Counted from the stretch's first letter, positions 10,901 to 18,833 are shown. The stretch is DNA of 64,000 nt from Alectryocaccobium sp964389285 (GCA_964389285.1 CAYMCZ010000008.1:26640-90639); one strand, 5' to 3'. A program made the numbers and translations. The notes: a model not told the origin generated them from the letters alone.

Positions 10901-13900
10901 CTCGGCATAGATGTCTGTTTCCTTTCCGACAGACTCGCCGTTCCTTAAAAGCTCCACATGCACGCTTTCCGGTCTGAACCCGTCATTGTCATCAAGATCG
11001 TCCCAGTTTTTAACGATATCGATATCCGTTCCGATGATTCCGGTCATGGTATAGCCGGAACTGTTGTAGGCATGCGAAATCACGGGCGTTTCCAGGTCTT
11101 CAAAGGAGGTCGCGTCCATATAAACGCTGTTAAAAGCATGGGCGTTGTTTTTGGGCTGGTCATAATCCGTATCGGCAAAGGCATCCGGCTGTGTCTCATA
11201 GGTGGGTGCCTGCATATGGATATAGGCAATCAGAGCCTTGCCTTCCGTCAGCTCAAAATCCGAATCATTTGCCTTTTTGCCGCAGTCTATTGCTATCGCG
11301 GTGACCGTGGAAGGATCGTCCGGAAGAGTCGTTGACCATACGGAGGTATCCTGAAGTTTTTCCCGAACCACGTTTTGTTCGTTGTCGGGATTATATATCT
11401 CAGGTGAAAGATCAATATCCGCGACCGTACTGTAATATATTACCGGCTTGCAGCCCATCGCTTCTATTTCAGATACGTCCACCGATCTGAACGTACCTTT
11501 CCATGAAGGAGTTTCGACATAGGTCGCCAAAGCGGAACCCGGCGACAGCAGCGCATTTGCGGCATCCGCCTCTTCCTGATCCAATATCGCTCCCTGCCGC
11601 AGCGAAGTATCTCCCGGATCGGTTATCGTGACCGTCTTATGAGTCTCAAAACTGTCAAGGATGATGATATCTTTGGTTACGGTATCCGTAAAGGATGTGG
11701 CCGTAAGGCGGTAGGTGTACTTTCCGCCCTCATAGACATTTACGTCGCTTCTGAGTCCGTCCGACCACTCCTCGTCGCCCATTGCCTGAACGTGCTTCCT
11801 TATGGATGAAAGGGCGGAGTAATCCGTTTCCGTTGTGCGGTAATCGTCGCCCGCATAGACGAATACCGGATCGTTCCTGTCGGGATCCAGATTTGTCATG
11901 TATTGCCTTAAGGAAGGTATGACCGCCTGCAGGGAAGCCTTATGGTTCGCTCCGCTCGGCGCGTCGTTTTCGCCTGTCCAGTAGCGCATGTTTCCGAACA
12001 CAGGCTCATCCGCCTCATACGCCGCGGTGTTCCTTAAATTTTTAAGGCCCCTGTTCCTGGCTTCGTCATATGAATATGTGGATTTGAACGTCAGTACATG
12101 CTTCCTGCCATAGCCTGTGTCGGGCCATGAGGAGTCACGGTAATGATATGAACCCGGATCTGCGTCCGTATCCGACGCGCTTTTAAATATCCTGTTTTCG
12201 TTCAGTACGGCTTTTACCTTAACGAGCTGCCTTCCCGAGCCATTGTAATTCTCATAAACGTCTATTGTTTTGATCGTGCCGTCCGTAATCGTAAAACTGC
12301 TCTCATCGGCGAACATTCCGGGCGGAAGAAGATCATAGAAAACACCTTCCGCGGAAAACGGCAGCTGACCGTCCTCGATCGAACTCTCGTAATCCGAAAG
12401 CGTCGGCACGTTCGACTGCTGATACAGGGTCAGCGTATTCGTATAGACCAGATTCCTGTTGCCCCTGTCATTGTAAGTAAATAAAGTCTTTTTTGAAAGA
12501 TCGACAGCCAGCTTGTAATTCCTGCCGTGAAGATAAGCCGTGGTGTTGTCTGCAGCGGAATTAAGCTGCCCGCCTTCACTGTCATATACCGTACAGGAAG
12601 CATAATTCACGGAGTTGAGCATGGCGGTATCTGTCTGTGAAAATGCCGATTCAACCCGCGCCACAACCTGATCCGAAGGCCTTATCACGTAGCTTGCCTC
12701 TATATTCGCCGAAACCTTTGCGTCGCGTGAGGGTATCGCTGCCTTAACGGCATAAATGTTCAGTTCGTCGCTGAAAAGCACATTTCTGCCGCTGACGGTA
12801 ACCCCTTCCTCCAAAGCAGTCGGAACGCCTGAAGAATCGAAAACGGCATATTTAACCCAGTCATTACTGCCTTCGGGTTTTCCCCATATCTCTACCGGAA
12901 TCGCGCCTGTCGGATTCCATGTACCGCTGTCTTCATAGGATCCGGGCCGGGCTCCCTCTTCGTCAGGGATCCATCCGTAGGTCTCGATACTGCGCAGGGT
13001 CACCGATCTGAAAGCATACTCTCCGGCCGAAAGACGTCTTCCCGCGAAGCTTATCTGCTCGTCTTTCAGCTCGAGTGTCACTTCTCTTTTTCCGTGTTTT
13101 GAGGTGTCATTTACATTTGCGCCCTCTTCCACCGTGTAGGGAAGTATCAGGGCGTTCGTGCTAAGGGAATGACTGATCAGCGAAGAATAGCGTCCGTTAA
13201 GCAAATGCTGCAGATCTCTGTCAGATGTGGCTTTCTGCTGATAATTCGTATGGTTAAGCCCTGATTTTGTAAAAGACAGCTTCGGATCACTGCTGTAATA
13301 ATATGATTCATTATATTTGTTTGTGAATGTCCAGGTATGGGTCGCCGGGTCATAAACCCTGCTTTGCTGGGTATAACTCCATCTTTTCGTCCTTGAGGAA
13401 CCGTCGGAGAAATATTCCGTCGGTTCAGATCCTCCGGGAAGGGACGACTCATAAGCCTGATATTCAGATATGGAGCCGTCATCGGCCCATGAAAATGACC
13501 AGTTGTTGGATTTGTTCAGATATCCTGAAGCAACTCTTTTGTTCGTGGTAGTATTCTGTATCCAGACACTGACGCCCGACGGTCTTCTCCCCGCCGCGTT
13601 ATTATTGTCATTCCAGACTTTCTTTATCTTCCATTCGATGGGCTTTTTGAAACTGACGGATGCGCTGGCGGTTTTTTCGGAATCTTCATTGTCATCCGTT
13701 CCGACAACTTTTATGGTCTGTGAATTATGAAGTGTATATGTGGCGCCTTCTTCTTCGAATTGGTCTTTCGGATATGCGGTCCAGATATAAGCCGTGTTGT
13801 CTTTATCGTTCCAGCCGTTTTCGAGCAGATTCGCCGTGACCGTCTTTCCGTCAGCAGAGGGGACGGCTGCGCCGTTTACGGATGCGCCGAGCATCAGGGC

Positions 13901-15445
13901 ATCTACCGTGACCGTCTCGCTTGAGCCGTCGGCTGTCTTTTTTGTCACGCTTTCATTGACCGTATCCGTTACGCTCATGGTAAAGAGCTGGCTTCCTGAC
14001 GAACGTCCGTCCACATACCACTGGACGTAATAATAGTTTTCCGGGTTTTGCGGACGAAGGGCCTGCGGAAGTTTTGAAGGCATATTCAGCCATACGGAAT
14101 CGACGGCCTTCTTTGTCGCGCCTGTTGCCTCGGAATATGTATCTATAACCGCTTTTATCGTATTTGACGGCATGGTGAGGACATCCCCGGTCCTTGGGGT
14201 CTGGACACTCACCACGGCATAGAAATCGTCGGAAACGGTCCCATCCGTCATTTCGTATGAGTAAGCGCTCTGGAAATTGACCGGATCCGCATTGGGATCG
14301 GGACTTGTCATCCTGAATGTACCCTGAAGCATATATTTCGACGCGGCGGAAAGGGCGTTTACATTGGTTATGACTATGTTGTTGCCCACACGTTTCCACG
14401 CGAAATCAGCCGTCTGGGATTCTCCTTCCCTCGGCACGGCAAGAGTCAGGAGTCCCGGCTCCCTTCCGTATCTGTCAAGCCAGAGATACGCAGGCAAAAC
14501 GATCTCTATCGCGCCCGCTTCTATGTTGCCTTTCCCGGAAAGATTCAGATCCACCTGCCATTGCTGATTCGGGATGGTCTCATTTGAAGGCGCAAGATAA
14601 AGATCATCGAATTTTGCCGGCTCGTCGGATCCCGTGCTTGCCGACAGCCACCGCATCGTCACTCTCTCCAGAGTTATGCCGTCCGCGGTTATCGGCTCCG
14701 GGAAAACCGGATCGGCAGAGTTTCCGCGCATATCCTGTTCTTCCTGCGCATACATCTGTTCAGCCGGTATGATTTCGGGAACAAGCGTATCCAGGACTTC
14801 CGGGTTCAGATTTTCTTCTTCAAGGGAATTTGTATATAAGGATTCGTCATCATAAATGAGCGCAAGGGTGGACGGCTGAAGATATTCGTTTGAAAGAAGC
14901 ACTTCCTCCTCATCCGGAGCGATCTCGATGAGCTCGGTCTCTGCGGGCGTGACAGCTTCCTCCCGTTCTTCATAACATGAGTCGCTGTGGGTATGTTCCT
15001 TCATGCCGCATACAAGCACGTATTCATCCCCGACCTTTTCAACGCAGTCCGGTGTGTGCAGGTGCTCTATCATGCCGCAGTAAAGCCCCAAAGACTGCTG
15101 CTCCTGTATATCCGCAGTGCCGTTCGGGTTTTCAACCATCCCGCAAATATATATATGTACGGTTTCGTAACATAAAAAGGTATGTTCGTGATTGGAATCA
15201 GAGCAGTTTCTGACCTTTACGGTATAATAACAATCCCACGAATGAAAATGCTCATCCTGAACATCCGATGCTTCATAAGTTTCCTGTTCCGGTACTTGTT
15301 CCTGTTCCGATACCTGCTCCTGTTCCTGTACCTCTTCCGCATATACGGAAAACGTCCCCTGGAACGAAGACAGGATCAGAAAAAAAGTAAACACTACCGC
15401 CAGAACTCTTTTCAAAACGTCTCGGCCTTTTCTGTTTTTGTACAT
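1955..15445 (-). CDS. Giant secreted adhesin-like protein with Cna-B/pilin-isopeptide, BspA-LRR and InlB-type repeats (4,496 aa)
   Basis: One uninterrupted frame encodes an exported protein of about 490 kDa. A signal peptide ends near residue 36 (SVYAEE) and is followed by a Glu/Gln-rich tract. Residues about 66-165 carry Cys/His repeats (CGMIEHLHTPDC, CGMKEHTHSDSC), and about 235-600 an adhesin-like all-beta region. Cna-B or pilin isopeptide-like domains lie at about 600-710, 1475-1660, 1790-2070, 2860-2970, 3670-3810 and 4235-4345. An InlB/Listeria-Bacteroides repeat is at about 2290-2400, a DUF6273-like region (DKLWLLSVNEIW) at 2450-2750, BspA/DUF285 leucine-rich repeats (LDTSNVTNYWCMF) at about 3080-3295, and two more InlB-type repeats (TFTGWNTDADG-like, LYAQW) at 3365-3600. 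The C-terminus has FMPTG, a hydrophobic segment and LSKRRS, like a sorting signal but not canonical LPXTG. No sortase is in the window. Boundaries are estimates from reading. Role in adhesion is inferred. GGGG 9 bases before the start is a weak ribosome binding site. Confidence 0.9.
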   Translation of the reverse strand: MYKNRKGRDVLKRVLAVVFTFFLILSSFQGTFSVYAEEVQEQEQVSEQEQVPEQETYEASDVQDEHFHSWDCYYTVKVRNCSDSNHEHTFLCYETVHIYICGMVENPNGTADIQEQQSLGLYCGMIEHLHTPDCVEKVGDEYVLVCGMKEHTHSDSCYEEREEAVTPAETELIEIAPDEEEVLLSNEYLQPSTLALIYDDESLYTNSLEEENLNPEVLDTLVPEIIPAEQMYAQEEQDMRGNSADPVFPEPITADGITLERVTMRWLSASTGSDEPAKFDDLYLAPSNETIPNQQWQVDLNLSGKGNIEAGAIEIVLPAYLWLDRYGREPGLLTLAVPREGESQTADFAWKRVGNNIVITNVNALSAASKYMLQGTFRMTSPDPNADPVNFQSAYSYEMTDGTVSDDFYAVVSVQTPRTGDVLTMPSNTIKAVIDTYSEATGATKKAVDSVWLNMPSKLPQALRPQNPENYYYVQWYVDGRSSGSQLFTMSVTDTVNESVTKKTADGSSETVTVDALMLGASVNGAAVPSADGKTVTANLLENGWNDKDNTAYIWTAYPKDQFEEEGATYTLHNSQTIKVVGTDDNEDSEKTASASVSFKKPIEWKIKKVWNDNNNAAGRRPSGVSVWIQNTTTNKRVASGYLNKSNNWSFSWADDGSISEYQAYESSLPGGSEPTEYFSDGSSRTKRWSYTQQSRVYDPATHTWTFTNKYNESYYYSSDPKLSFTKSGLNHTNYQQKATSDRDLQHLLNGRYSSLISHSLSTNALILPYTVEEGANVNDTSKHGKREVTLELKDEQISFAGRRLSAGEYAFRSVTLRSIETYGWIPDEEGARPGSYEDSGTWNPTGAIPVEIWGKPEGSNDWVKYAVFDSSGVPTALEEGVTVSGRNVLFSDELNIYAVKAAIPSRDAKVSANIEASYVIRPSDQVVARVESAFSQTDTAMLNSVNYASCTVYDSEGGQLNSAADNTTAYLHGRNYKLAVDLSKKTLFTYNDRGNRNLVYTNTLTLYQQSNVPTLSDYESSIEDGQLPFSAEGVFYDLLPPGMFADESSFTITDGTIKTIDVYENYNGSGRQLVKVKAVLNENRIFKSASDTDADPGSYHYRDSSWPDTGYGRKHVLTFKSTYSYDEARNRGLKNLRNTAAYEADEPVFGNMRYWTGENDAPSGANHKASLQAVIPSLRQYMTNLDPDRNDPVFVYAGDDYRTTETDYSALSSIRKHVQAMGDEEWSDGLRSDVNVYEGGKYTYRLTATSFTDTVTKDIIILDSFETHKTVTITDPGDTSLRQGAILDQEEADAANALLSPGSALATYVETPSWKGTFRSVDVSEIEAMGCKPVIYYSTVADIDLSPEIYNPDNEQNVVREKLQDTSVWSTTLPDDPSTVTAIAIDCGKKANDSDFELTEGKALIAYIHMQAPTYETQPDAFADTDYDQPKNNAHAFNSVYMDATSFEDLETPVISHAYNSSGYTMTGIIGTDIDIVKNWDDLDDNDGFRPESVHVELLRNGESVGKETDIYAEADWQGSFEHVILYDDDGIKYDYSIRETEVSGYTSTSRIQGTTIYITNKHIPETINVPFSKEWTSNEDPGWEANIPDSVNVRLFRDDVYTGLNRTIRAGLDGSWKGSFNGVLKYHDHGTPYVYTVDETVVPTDFYRTVDDDTNTITNIYYPYGDLSIEKEVRNATDKALDNSFSFTLSLKDDNGEPYVKKYAFRIVKAEDETQIISEGEAGNGDTFQIFSDEKILIYDIPSGANYTVTESPIPGFTNTAQSGTSGKIRADRVSQAVFTNTYSSRGTMSLQADKELTGSQELRRYFFRAEVYDDSGKAIKVSTNQMPYESDPEALLHRAKFNFGQFNYTDADDAQLFVYTVKETDQQKAGYTYDTTEYTVLAAPRDNGNGTMTIERWILKSTQNPAVPYDASGTWYLDEDPAPPAQEGWEVVTGIEFSNRYEASGETTLRAWKVLEARDLTDGEFTFELLDEEGNVIDTAVNTADGSVVFNALKFTEQDAGKTYKYAIREKKGTDATVNYDESVYGYSVYVVDYGNGTLGFTQSPKNVNIVPEEKTYSIRYAKKDLPYGFVKDIDANDLDGFSFGFTGDSPDDPGLITAEEIYLDTPIELKKLFSNAYFPPAVYYDSETDEYIYNGEAYTLIEDTAVETLADYVKVVAQIEEALVLSNGNRLRNNEYGTGGVVYFFENYGWTRLMRVAEDGDWHNYIIGNDQQFLSLAGCPDNISFLPVNHRLYSTYPMKVKHTEYRYEISDDEGELPVFRNTLKPGSLNLSKYTEDDPGDGQEFKFKIKLIGPDVDGLELEYELEQAHTPRYQEVTFDANGGHFGTDESWTENSVSYTWNGQTEKYENDDPDVPDPVRNGYSFGGWTVEPDGEIYTPETEITGNKTVYAKWDALPLARYAVSLYGIGIDMVAENDNLVNTSMTASSDMVAAQQGGLTFGPAYGENYTNAFKAHTPSGLTESGNEHRCLHEDDWSVIIEWNNYDPYVYEQCISEGCTHSVYLDIPELLKGTCTDDEYAALTGDGVSVLLTELAEDARRRNPLSYSGNPNYGTNYGGWGASRTRAMLNGYDSLTLRSSVSGYCTEAENVSPDVESYINEDTLIKAFPVELQNAIGKRKTLYDSVWDSMTYSNLKRSYDKLWLLSVNEIWPMSSFDSYWYEPKYSHPQEGSPYPYFTAKMNAGYINKVQQASPGVVGYGISGNSERYWFRSIYRAGSGNGENTYYDGSIMCYYSFFDIGICPCFTLKRNSNSDNNADSSSDAGYENRSSFSIDPFDADSTRSSLRQTGTPIDIVNGEFEITLKGGEAANIDGIPAGTAYQIYEETPDGWVLVETVNASGTINALETVYAAFTNKYQPGTTTAQFTGVKLLDNQPAEAGAFEIELVENGSVIQTKTTLDGGFIQFDPIVYDSPGVHTYTVREVTGASDTIDYDTHTELITVTVTDDGEGNLTAVTSESAMTFSNTTRPGVLKIKKEGEGVTEANKDDLFTFKVTLYNENGTLVEGGDYYYYREDEDGKVIPESRSRAQSKEEYSEQEKESERAASAYAKDASFDSAEASTPTLRTASVVYSGTHGTCRWEIDSDGVLTVHEGTLEQFNYGNSSKNGWLANDSYKNAIKKVVITEHVIAPQNGGTFFAGLSNLEEVDLSGLDTSQCTDFETMFRLCPSLKSVDLSCLDTSNVTNYWCMFDGCTSMTSCNISGFNTSNIVSMDRMFKNCSSLESIDLSSFSSESLQDVECMFYGCSSLRELDLSWMNTSNITLNLWYNFSAPFCGIVEGCTSLRKITLGPLPNIFSINRLRFYYHTYVNLDNYKYLITLPTPPNDGYYKGKWIREDEVYGPYTSAELREGFTSDMAGTWVWEMDESVSNTYFDANGGFTTAGDVTTTDGTLPDITMPDSTTTTRPGYILIGWSTDKNGESDIYEPGETVTGITRLHVPLTLYAQWLDEGSFLKYKVEHYQQNSNLSGYNLTDSSTEMIPYEGRDIEVTPPVNDYPGFVTPEPQTVTLSLGDITVIKYYYDCMTYKIEFDGNGATSGQMTEQTMVWGISNEIKANVYSKSGEIFTGWNTDADGNGTKYTDKQRIALTPQTDGETITLYAQWSGNGVTPVKPTQGEIYVTAKAGETIVFPDLPAGTKYTIEEVGLPAGWTQDGDIEGAEGTILANGISKAKAKNRYEGVGSAAVTVYKDLVGGTPQVGQFSFKLFELTGENLETVSELETAENGAPDQNEKIPGQGEDEYIDNPWYLKAPVRFSDISFTEPGTYHYQVVEIGGSDPQIIYDTEAVKNVTIEVEDAGGGILEAAVIYEGEDRLFTNRMSTGDLRLTKELVNATEKAKDAVFNFTVRLYDGEGNELTGEYQVLKRNENQPFIEETEYETVVTAPTSFERTRKATGDTAATPRSGVSAITDKLGDGDKSNAYQHNFNRTGTTNSGYSVAEWTRTQSTADPATDMTGYVDHSLQTTPPASTYSEGKLRLAYVVNGNKENVPVYIRIPLSPGVTIDESESIGFFNRDAIVAPDVSTGMYLRNPPWSDSSKVMPNAVYDIVTDEETGQQTLYVGLNYSGSGNPKSSSNSYMTVVVIPALMNSVTTSEYSEVYSEDGWYSLAENAEAKFINYNNYVSEGKTFNSTDPAEEYASFEGNGNILSIPSSKLARPGEIIVHTTRTENFDQDLGTIKSGDTVSLKGGENIRITGLPHNARYVLEEAVAPGFELTDSTGLEGVIVAGEEAFATAENTYSTSGSASISVTKVLLGRELTGGTYLFELTDENGVVLAEAYAGADGNVSFALDYSAEDDGQDYTYYVREVQGTEHADYDIHDVEVDVHVEDNGSGEMTATVNYPEPGARTFTNLAWDMLEIHKTIDGSMGNKEDVFDFTFDVVSGRIIELPDGWKDEGVVEGKQRYSFKLGHDGTTAVELLYGTEYIITESNGHYNTTMQRDAEAVVRSNVFTGSAEKDSRIEVKNTLEGAIPTEVFMPTGLLVILIAAAGIAVKITMSYLSKRRS

Positions 15446-15553
15446 ATTTTTTACCCCGCTGTTGTTGAACTCTTTCTAAAGATCTTGTGTCAATCCACTC
15501 CAAAGTCAGCACTTCATAAAACCTCGGGAGCTATATTATTAAATTAAAACTGT

Positions 15554-16609
15554 TCAGACCAGCTCCAAAGCCAGCCTGTAAAATACAGGATCTTCCATTG
15601 CCTCTTCCGCGGTATCGTATCCGGAGAAAGAACCGAATACATCCGTGGCGTCGAGATTAATCCCTTCCGTCCTGTAATGGTTTGAAATAATGTACATTTT
15701 TTCGACTGAAAGCAGGTCGATATTGAGCAGAAGCTTTTCCATCATCCTGCATGAACTCAGCTTCGGCTCGGTGATGACCACACACACATCCGAAAGTGCG
15801 ATCATCGAAATAGTTTCTTTGTTAAGCGCTGTGCCTACGTCCAGAATGATATGCGAAAAATCGTTTTTCTCTTTTATCAATTCTACAATATCATATATCT
15901 GCGCCGACTTGATGCCCAGCTTTGAAAGCGGCTTCTCAAAAGGAAGCAGACAGGTTATTTCACCCTGATATACGTTTTTCAGCAGCGACCAGTATGTGTT
16001 TTCGTTAATATCCCTGATATGAAGCGCCAGCGCGGGATCCGCCGTCTGCCTCGTCTCCAACAGGCCGCAGAAGCTCTGCAGGTTATCACAGCCTATCACT
16101 ATGGCCGATTCGCCCAGTTTTTTTAATTTCTTCGCAAGAGCAATGGCGGCAAGGCTTTTACCGCTGCCGCCTATGGGCGAATATACGGTAATAACCCTGG
16201 TTTTCTTTTCCTGTGTTTCTTCGGGGATATCAAAATCCTCAAACCCGTCGTCATCTTCGCTGATACCGGCGAGACTGTTTTTGATAAACTCAAAAATTTC
16301 TTCTTTTGTACGGTACTTAAGAACCATGCGTCCGGAATCTTCCGAATCCGGATCCATGTTGATTTTGCGGTCAATAAGCATTATGTGGGAAATATTATGC
16401 TCTTTTAAAAATTCACCGTAAAACTTTCTGGAAATAAGAAGAACATCTATATCACGATGAAGCCTGAAATAGTTTTCCAGATATTCTCTGGATGTGATTA
16501 TCTGAATAGAAGCTTCGTAATAAAAAGATTTAATCAGCTTTTCTTCGAAGCTTTTAATGTATTCATGATCGGGATCCGCAATAACTATGTGTTTTGTGTG
16601 CTGTATCAT
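15554..16609 (-). CDS. TadZ/CpaE-like ParA/MinD-family ATPase
   Basis: A 351-residue protein with a receiver-like N-terminal domain (about 7-115, starting KHIVIADPDHEYI), an acidic linker (about 117-135) and a MinD/ParA-type ATPase domain. The deviant Walker A is SPIGGSGKS at 144-152, with the extra lysine position replaced. CpaE/TadZ proteins place Tad/Flp pilus machinery at the cell pole. No other tad gene is in the window, so its partner is unknown. A good AGGAGGG site precedes the ATG. The FHA gene ends 11 bases upstream, so the pair forms an operon. The giant adhesin gene follows after 108 bases with no clear promoter or terminator between. Confidence 0.75.
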   Translation of the reverse strand: MIQHTKHIVIADPDHEYIKSFEEKLIKSFYYEASIQIITSREYLENYFRLHRDIDVLLISRKFYGEFLKEHNISHIMLIDRKINMDPDSEDSGRMVLKYRTKEEIFEFIKNSLAGISEDDDGFEDFDIPEETQEKKTRVITVYSPIGGSGKSLAAIALAKKLKKLGESAIVIGCDNLQSFCGLLETRQTADPALALHIRDINENTYWSLLKNVYQGEITCLLPFEKPLSKLGIKSAQIYDIVELIKEKNDFSHIILDVGTALNKETISMIALSDVCVVITEPKLSSCRMMEKLLLNIDLLSVEKMYIISNHYRTEGINLDATDVFGSFSGYDTAEEAMEDPVFYRLALELV

Positions 16610-16620
16610 GCGTATCCCTC

Positions 16621-17445
16621 CTAATCCGCATTTTCGACGTTAAATGTGCAGTCCCCGAACCTGATGATGCTTCCCGTCCCGAAAGGCACGTGGGTCATGG
16701 CGGGAATCTGATGGTCGTTTAAAAACGTGCCGGATTCGCTGTTAAGATCCTGAATGAAGAAGCTTATATCATTCCAGCCGATCAAAGCATGAAGCGGACT
16801 GATTCCGGGCATTTCCAAAAAGCCGTCAACCCCCGCATCATCCGAGCCGATAAAGAAATCGTCGTGCCCTACGACAAAGACCACCGGTTCAGGCAGGTTT
16901 ATGCTGCGAAGAATGATCCTGTCGTCATCTTTAAGCGGCGGACGTTCCATGGCTTCGCGAAGCTCGTCCCAATTGCCCGGATCCTTTTCCTGCAGATATT
17001 CTATCTGACGGCAGACGGTCTCTCCCTCGGGAGAGAGCTTAAATAATTCTTCGAGCAAAGAATATATCCTTTTAACATATATCCTGCTCTCCAAAACCTC
17101 CACGGGCAGAACGGCAGGAAGGCATATCAGATACACCTGTTCGGCTTCGTCTGTGTAAATGCTGTCCAGGTCCCAGATCACGTTTTCAACCGAAAGCTCC
17201 ATGATGTCTTCTATTTTTCTGACATAGTCAAGAATCTCAATGCCGACTTTTTTCAGGGTCTCAAACGAAATTCCTTCGCTGGCATTGGTGATGCTTCTTA
17301 ATCCTTCGGTAAAATATACAAGCTGGATCATGCTGTTCCAGCGGACCCATTTGCATGGGAGTATCCCGGGAGTTTCTTCATTCTCCAGATATTCCAATGC
17401 TGTTTTATCTAAAAGCTCTTCTGAATTGAAGAGAAAATCCCTCAT
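16621..17445 (-). CDS. FHA-domain protein with DUF6382-like N-terminus
   Basis: A 274-residue cytoplasmic protein. Residues 1-165 resemble the N-terminal domain often found before FHA domains in Lachnospiraceae (DUF6382 is my best match). Residues about 187-272 form the FHA domain: FFIGSDDAGVDG, ISPLHALIG, DLNSESGTFLND. FHA domains bind phosphothreonine peptides. Here the usual GR is GS, the SRxH motif is SPLH and NGT is SGT, so the arginine contacts are missing and phosphopeptide binding is doubtful. AGGAGGAAGATGT precedes the start. Genes of this kind commonly sit beside Tad/Flp pilus genes, which fits the TadZ-like neighbour. Confidence 0.75.
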   Translation of the reverse strand: MRDFLFNSEELLDKTALEYLENEETPGILPCKWVRWNSMIQLVYFTEGLRSITNASEGISFETLKKVGIEILDYVRKIEDIMELSVENVIWDLDSIYTDEAEQVYLICLPAVLPVEVLESRIYVKRIYSLLEELFKLSPEGETVCRQIEYLQEKDPGNWDELREAMERPPLKDDDRIILRSINLPEPVVFVVGHDDFFIGSDDAGVDGFLEMPGISPLHALIGWNDISFFIQDLNSESGTFLNDHQIPAMTHVPFGTGSIIRFGDCTFNVENAD

Positions 17446-17471
17446 ACATCTTCCTCCTCATAAGTAATAAA

Positions 17472-17500
17472 ATAATACCATATTTTCGAGTATTTGAAAA
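17472..17500 (-). promoter_or_regulatory. Promoter of the FHA-TadZ pair
   Basis: Minus strand TTTTCA (17495-17500), 17-base spacer ending in TGG, and TATTAT (17472-17477), which makes an extended -10. It is about 25 bases upstream of the FHA start and directly after the ftsZ terminator. Confidence 0.5.
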
Positions 17501-17501
17501 G

Positions 17502-17535
17502 AAAAAAAGGACAGGCTGAAGATTATAGCCTGTCC
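17502..17535 (-). terminator. Intrinsic terminator of ftsZ
   Basis: A 9-base stem (17509-17517 with 17527-17535, GGACAGGCT/AGCCTGTCC) with a 9-base loop, followed on the minus strand by seven T residues. It closes the transcript that ends with ftsZ. Confidence 0.88.
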
Positions 17536-17557
17536 CTGATATTAAAATCATGTGAAA

Positions 17558-18721
17558 TCAGTTATTTCTGTTTTTTAAAAACTCCGGAATCTGAATGTCC
17601 TTTTTAGGTACATTGCTCTTTATAGGTGCCGAAGCCTGCGGGAGAATATTTTCGATGTTCTGGCCCGGAAGCTTAAACGTAGGAATCGAAAATCCTCCGG
17701 ATGACTGAGCCGCCGCGGATTTTCTTTTTTCCTCGGGTTTGGTCTCCTTTACGCTGGCCTGAGTAGCCGTTTCTTCGTTAAGTCCCGTAGCGATAACCGT
17801 GATTTTGGCATAATCCGGAATGGAGTCGTCGTACATTGCGCCGAAGATGATGTTAGCTTCCTCTCCCGCAAGGTTCTGTACGTAACTCGCGGCATCATTG
17901 GCATCCATAAGGCTGATATCGCCTGAAATATTGATGATGACATGTGTAGCGCCCGTTATCGTAGTCTCAAGAAGAGGACTGGATACGGCCTGCTGAACCG
18001 CCTCAAGCGCTTTATCATCGCCTTTGCCCTCACCTATTCCGATATGCGCGATGCCTTTGTCGGTCATGACCGTCTGTACGTCGGCAAAGTCAAGATTGAT
18101 AAGAGCAGGCAGATTAATAAGGTCGGTTATGCCCTGTACGGCCTGTTTAAGAACTTCATCTGCTTTTTTAAGCGCCTCAGGCATGGTAGTGCGTCTGTCT
18201 ACGATCTCAAGCAGTCTGTCATTCGGTATTACGATCAGAGTGTCTACGTTTGTTTTTAATTTTTCGATGCCGGTAAGGGCATTGTTCATACGTGTCTTGG
18301 CCTCAAATCTGAAAGGCTTCGTCACTACTCCTACGGTCAGAATACCCATCTCTTTGGCAATCCCGGCAACTATGGGAGCAGCTCCCGTACCCGTGCCGCC
18401 GCCCATGCCGCATGTCACGAATACCATATCGGCGCCTTCTATAAGGTCGCGAATTTCATCAAGGCTCTCCTCTGCAGCAAGCTGGCCGACTTCCGGCTTT
18501 GCTCCGGCTCCGAGTCCCTTTGTAACTTTTTCACCGATCTGAAGAACCGATGGCGCTTTGCAGAGCTGAAGTGCCTGACGGTCGGTATTGACACCGACAA
18601 ACTCAACTCCGCCTATGGCTTCCTCGACCATGCGGTTGACTGCGTTATTGCCTGCGCCGCCTACTCCGATAACTATAATTTTTGCTGCTGAATCAGATTC
18701 GTTTGTCATTATCTCTAACAA
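17558..18721 (-). CDS. ftsZ: Cell division protein FtsZ
   Basis: Tubulin-like GTPase that forms the Z ring. The GTP-binding motif GGGTGTGAAP and the T7 synergy loop NLDFADVQTV are present. A variable linker (rich in K, E, A, S) leads to the conserved C-terminal peptide DIQIPEFLKNR that binds FtsA, SepF or ZapA-type partners. Length 387 residues is normal. The start is TTG at 18721: AAAGGGGG lies 9 bases upstream, and related FtsZ proteins begin MLEI followed by TNES-type sequence. The in-frame ATG four codons later has no good site. The gene follows infA, not ftsA or the dcw cluster, and ends at a strong terminator. Confidence 0.97.
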   Translation of the reverse strand: MLEIMTNESDSAAKIIVIGVGGAGNNAVNRMVEEAIGGVEFVGVNTDRQALQLCKAPSVLQIGEKVTKGLGAGAKPEVGQLAAEESLDEIRDLIEGADMVFVTCGMGGGTGTGAAPIVAGIAKEMGILTVGVVTKPFRFEAKTRMNNALTGIEKLKTNVDTLIVIPNDRLLEIVDRRTTMPEALKKADEVLKQAVQGITDLINLPALINLDFADVQTVMTDKGIAHIGIGEGKGDDKALEAVQQAVSSPLLETTITGATHVIINISGDISLMDANDAASYVQNLAGEEANIIFGAMYDDSIPDYAKITVIATGLNEETATQASVKETKPEEKRKSAAAQSSGGFSIPTFKLPGQNIENILPQASAPIKSNVPKKDIQIPEFLKNRNN

Positions 18722-18833
18722 GGTTTTATTCCCCCTTTATGAAAGTGTCCCCATTAAAAAAAACTAAAAAAATAAGTCAAAACATTTACTACTTCATAAT
18801 ATAATCATTACATAAAAAAGGCAACTGTTTTTT

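Noticed and set aside
15254..15360. Phase-variable repeat at the start of the giant gene
   Set aside because: The Glu/Gln tract is encoded by imperfect repeats in multiples of three bases. Slippage would not switch the gene off, so I do not call it a phase-variation site.
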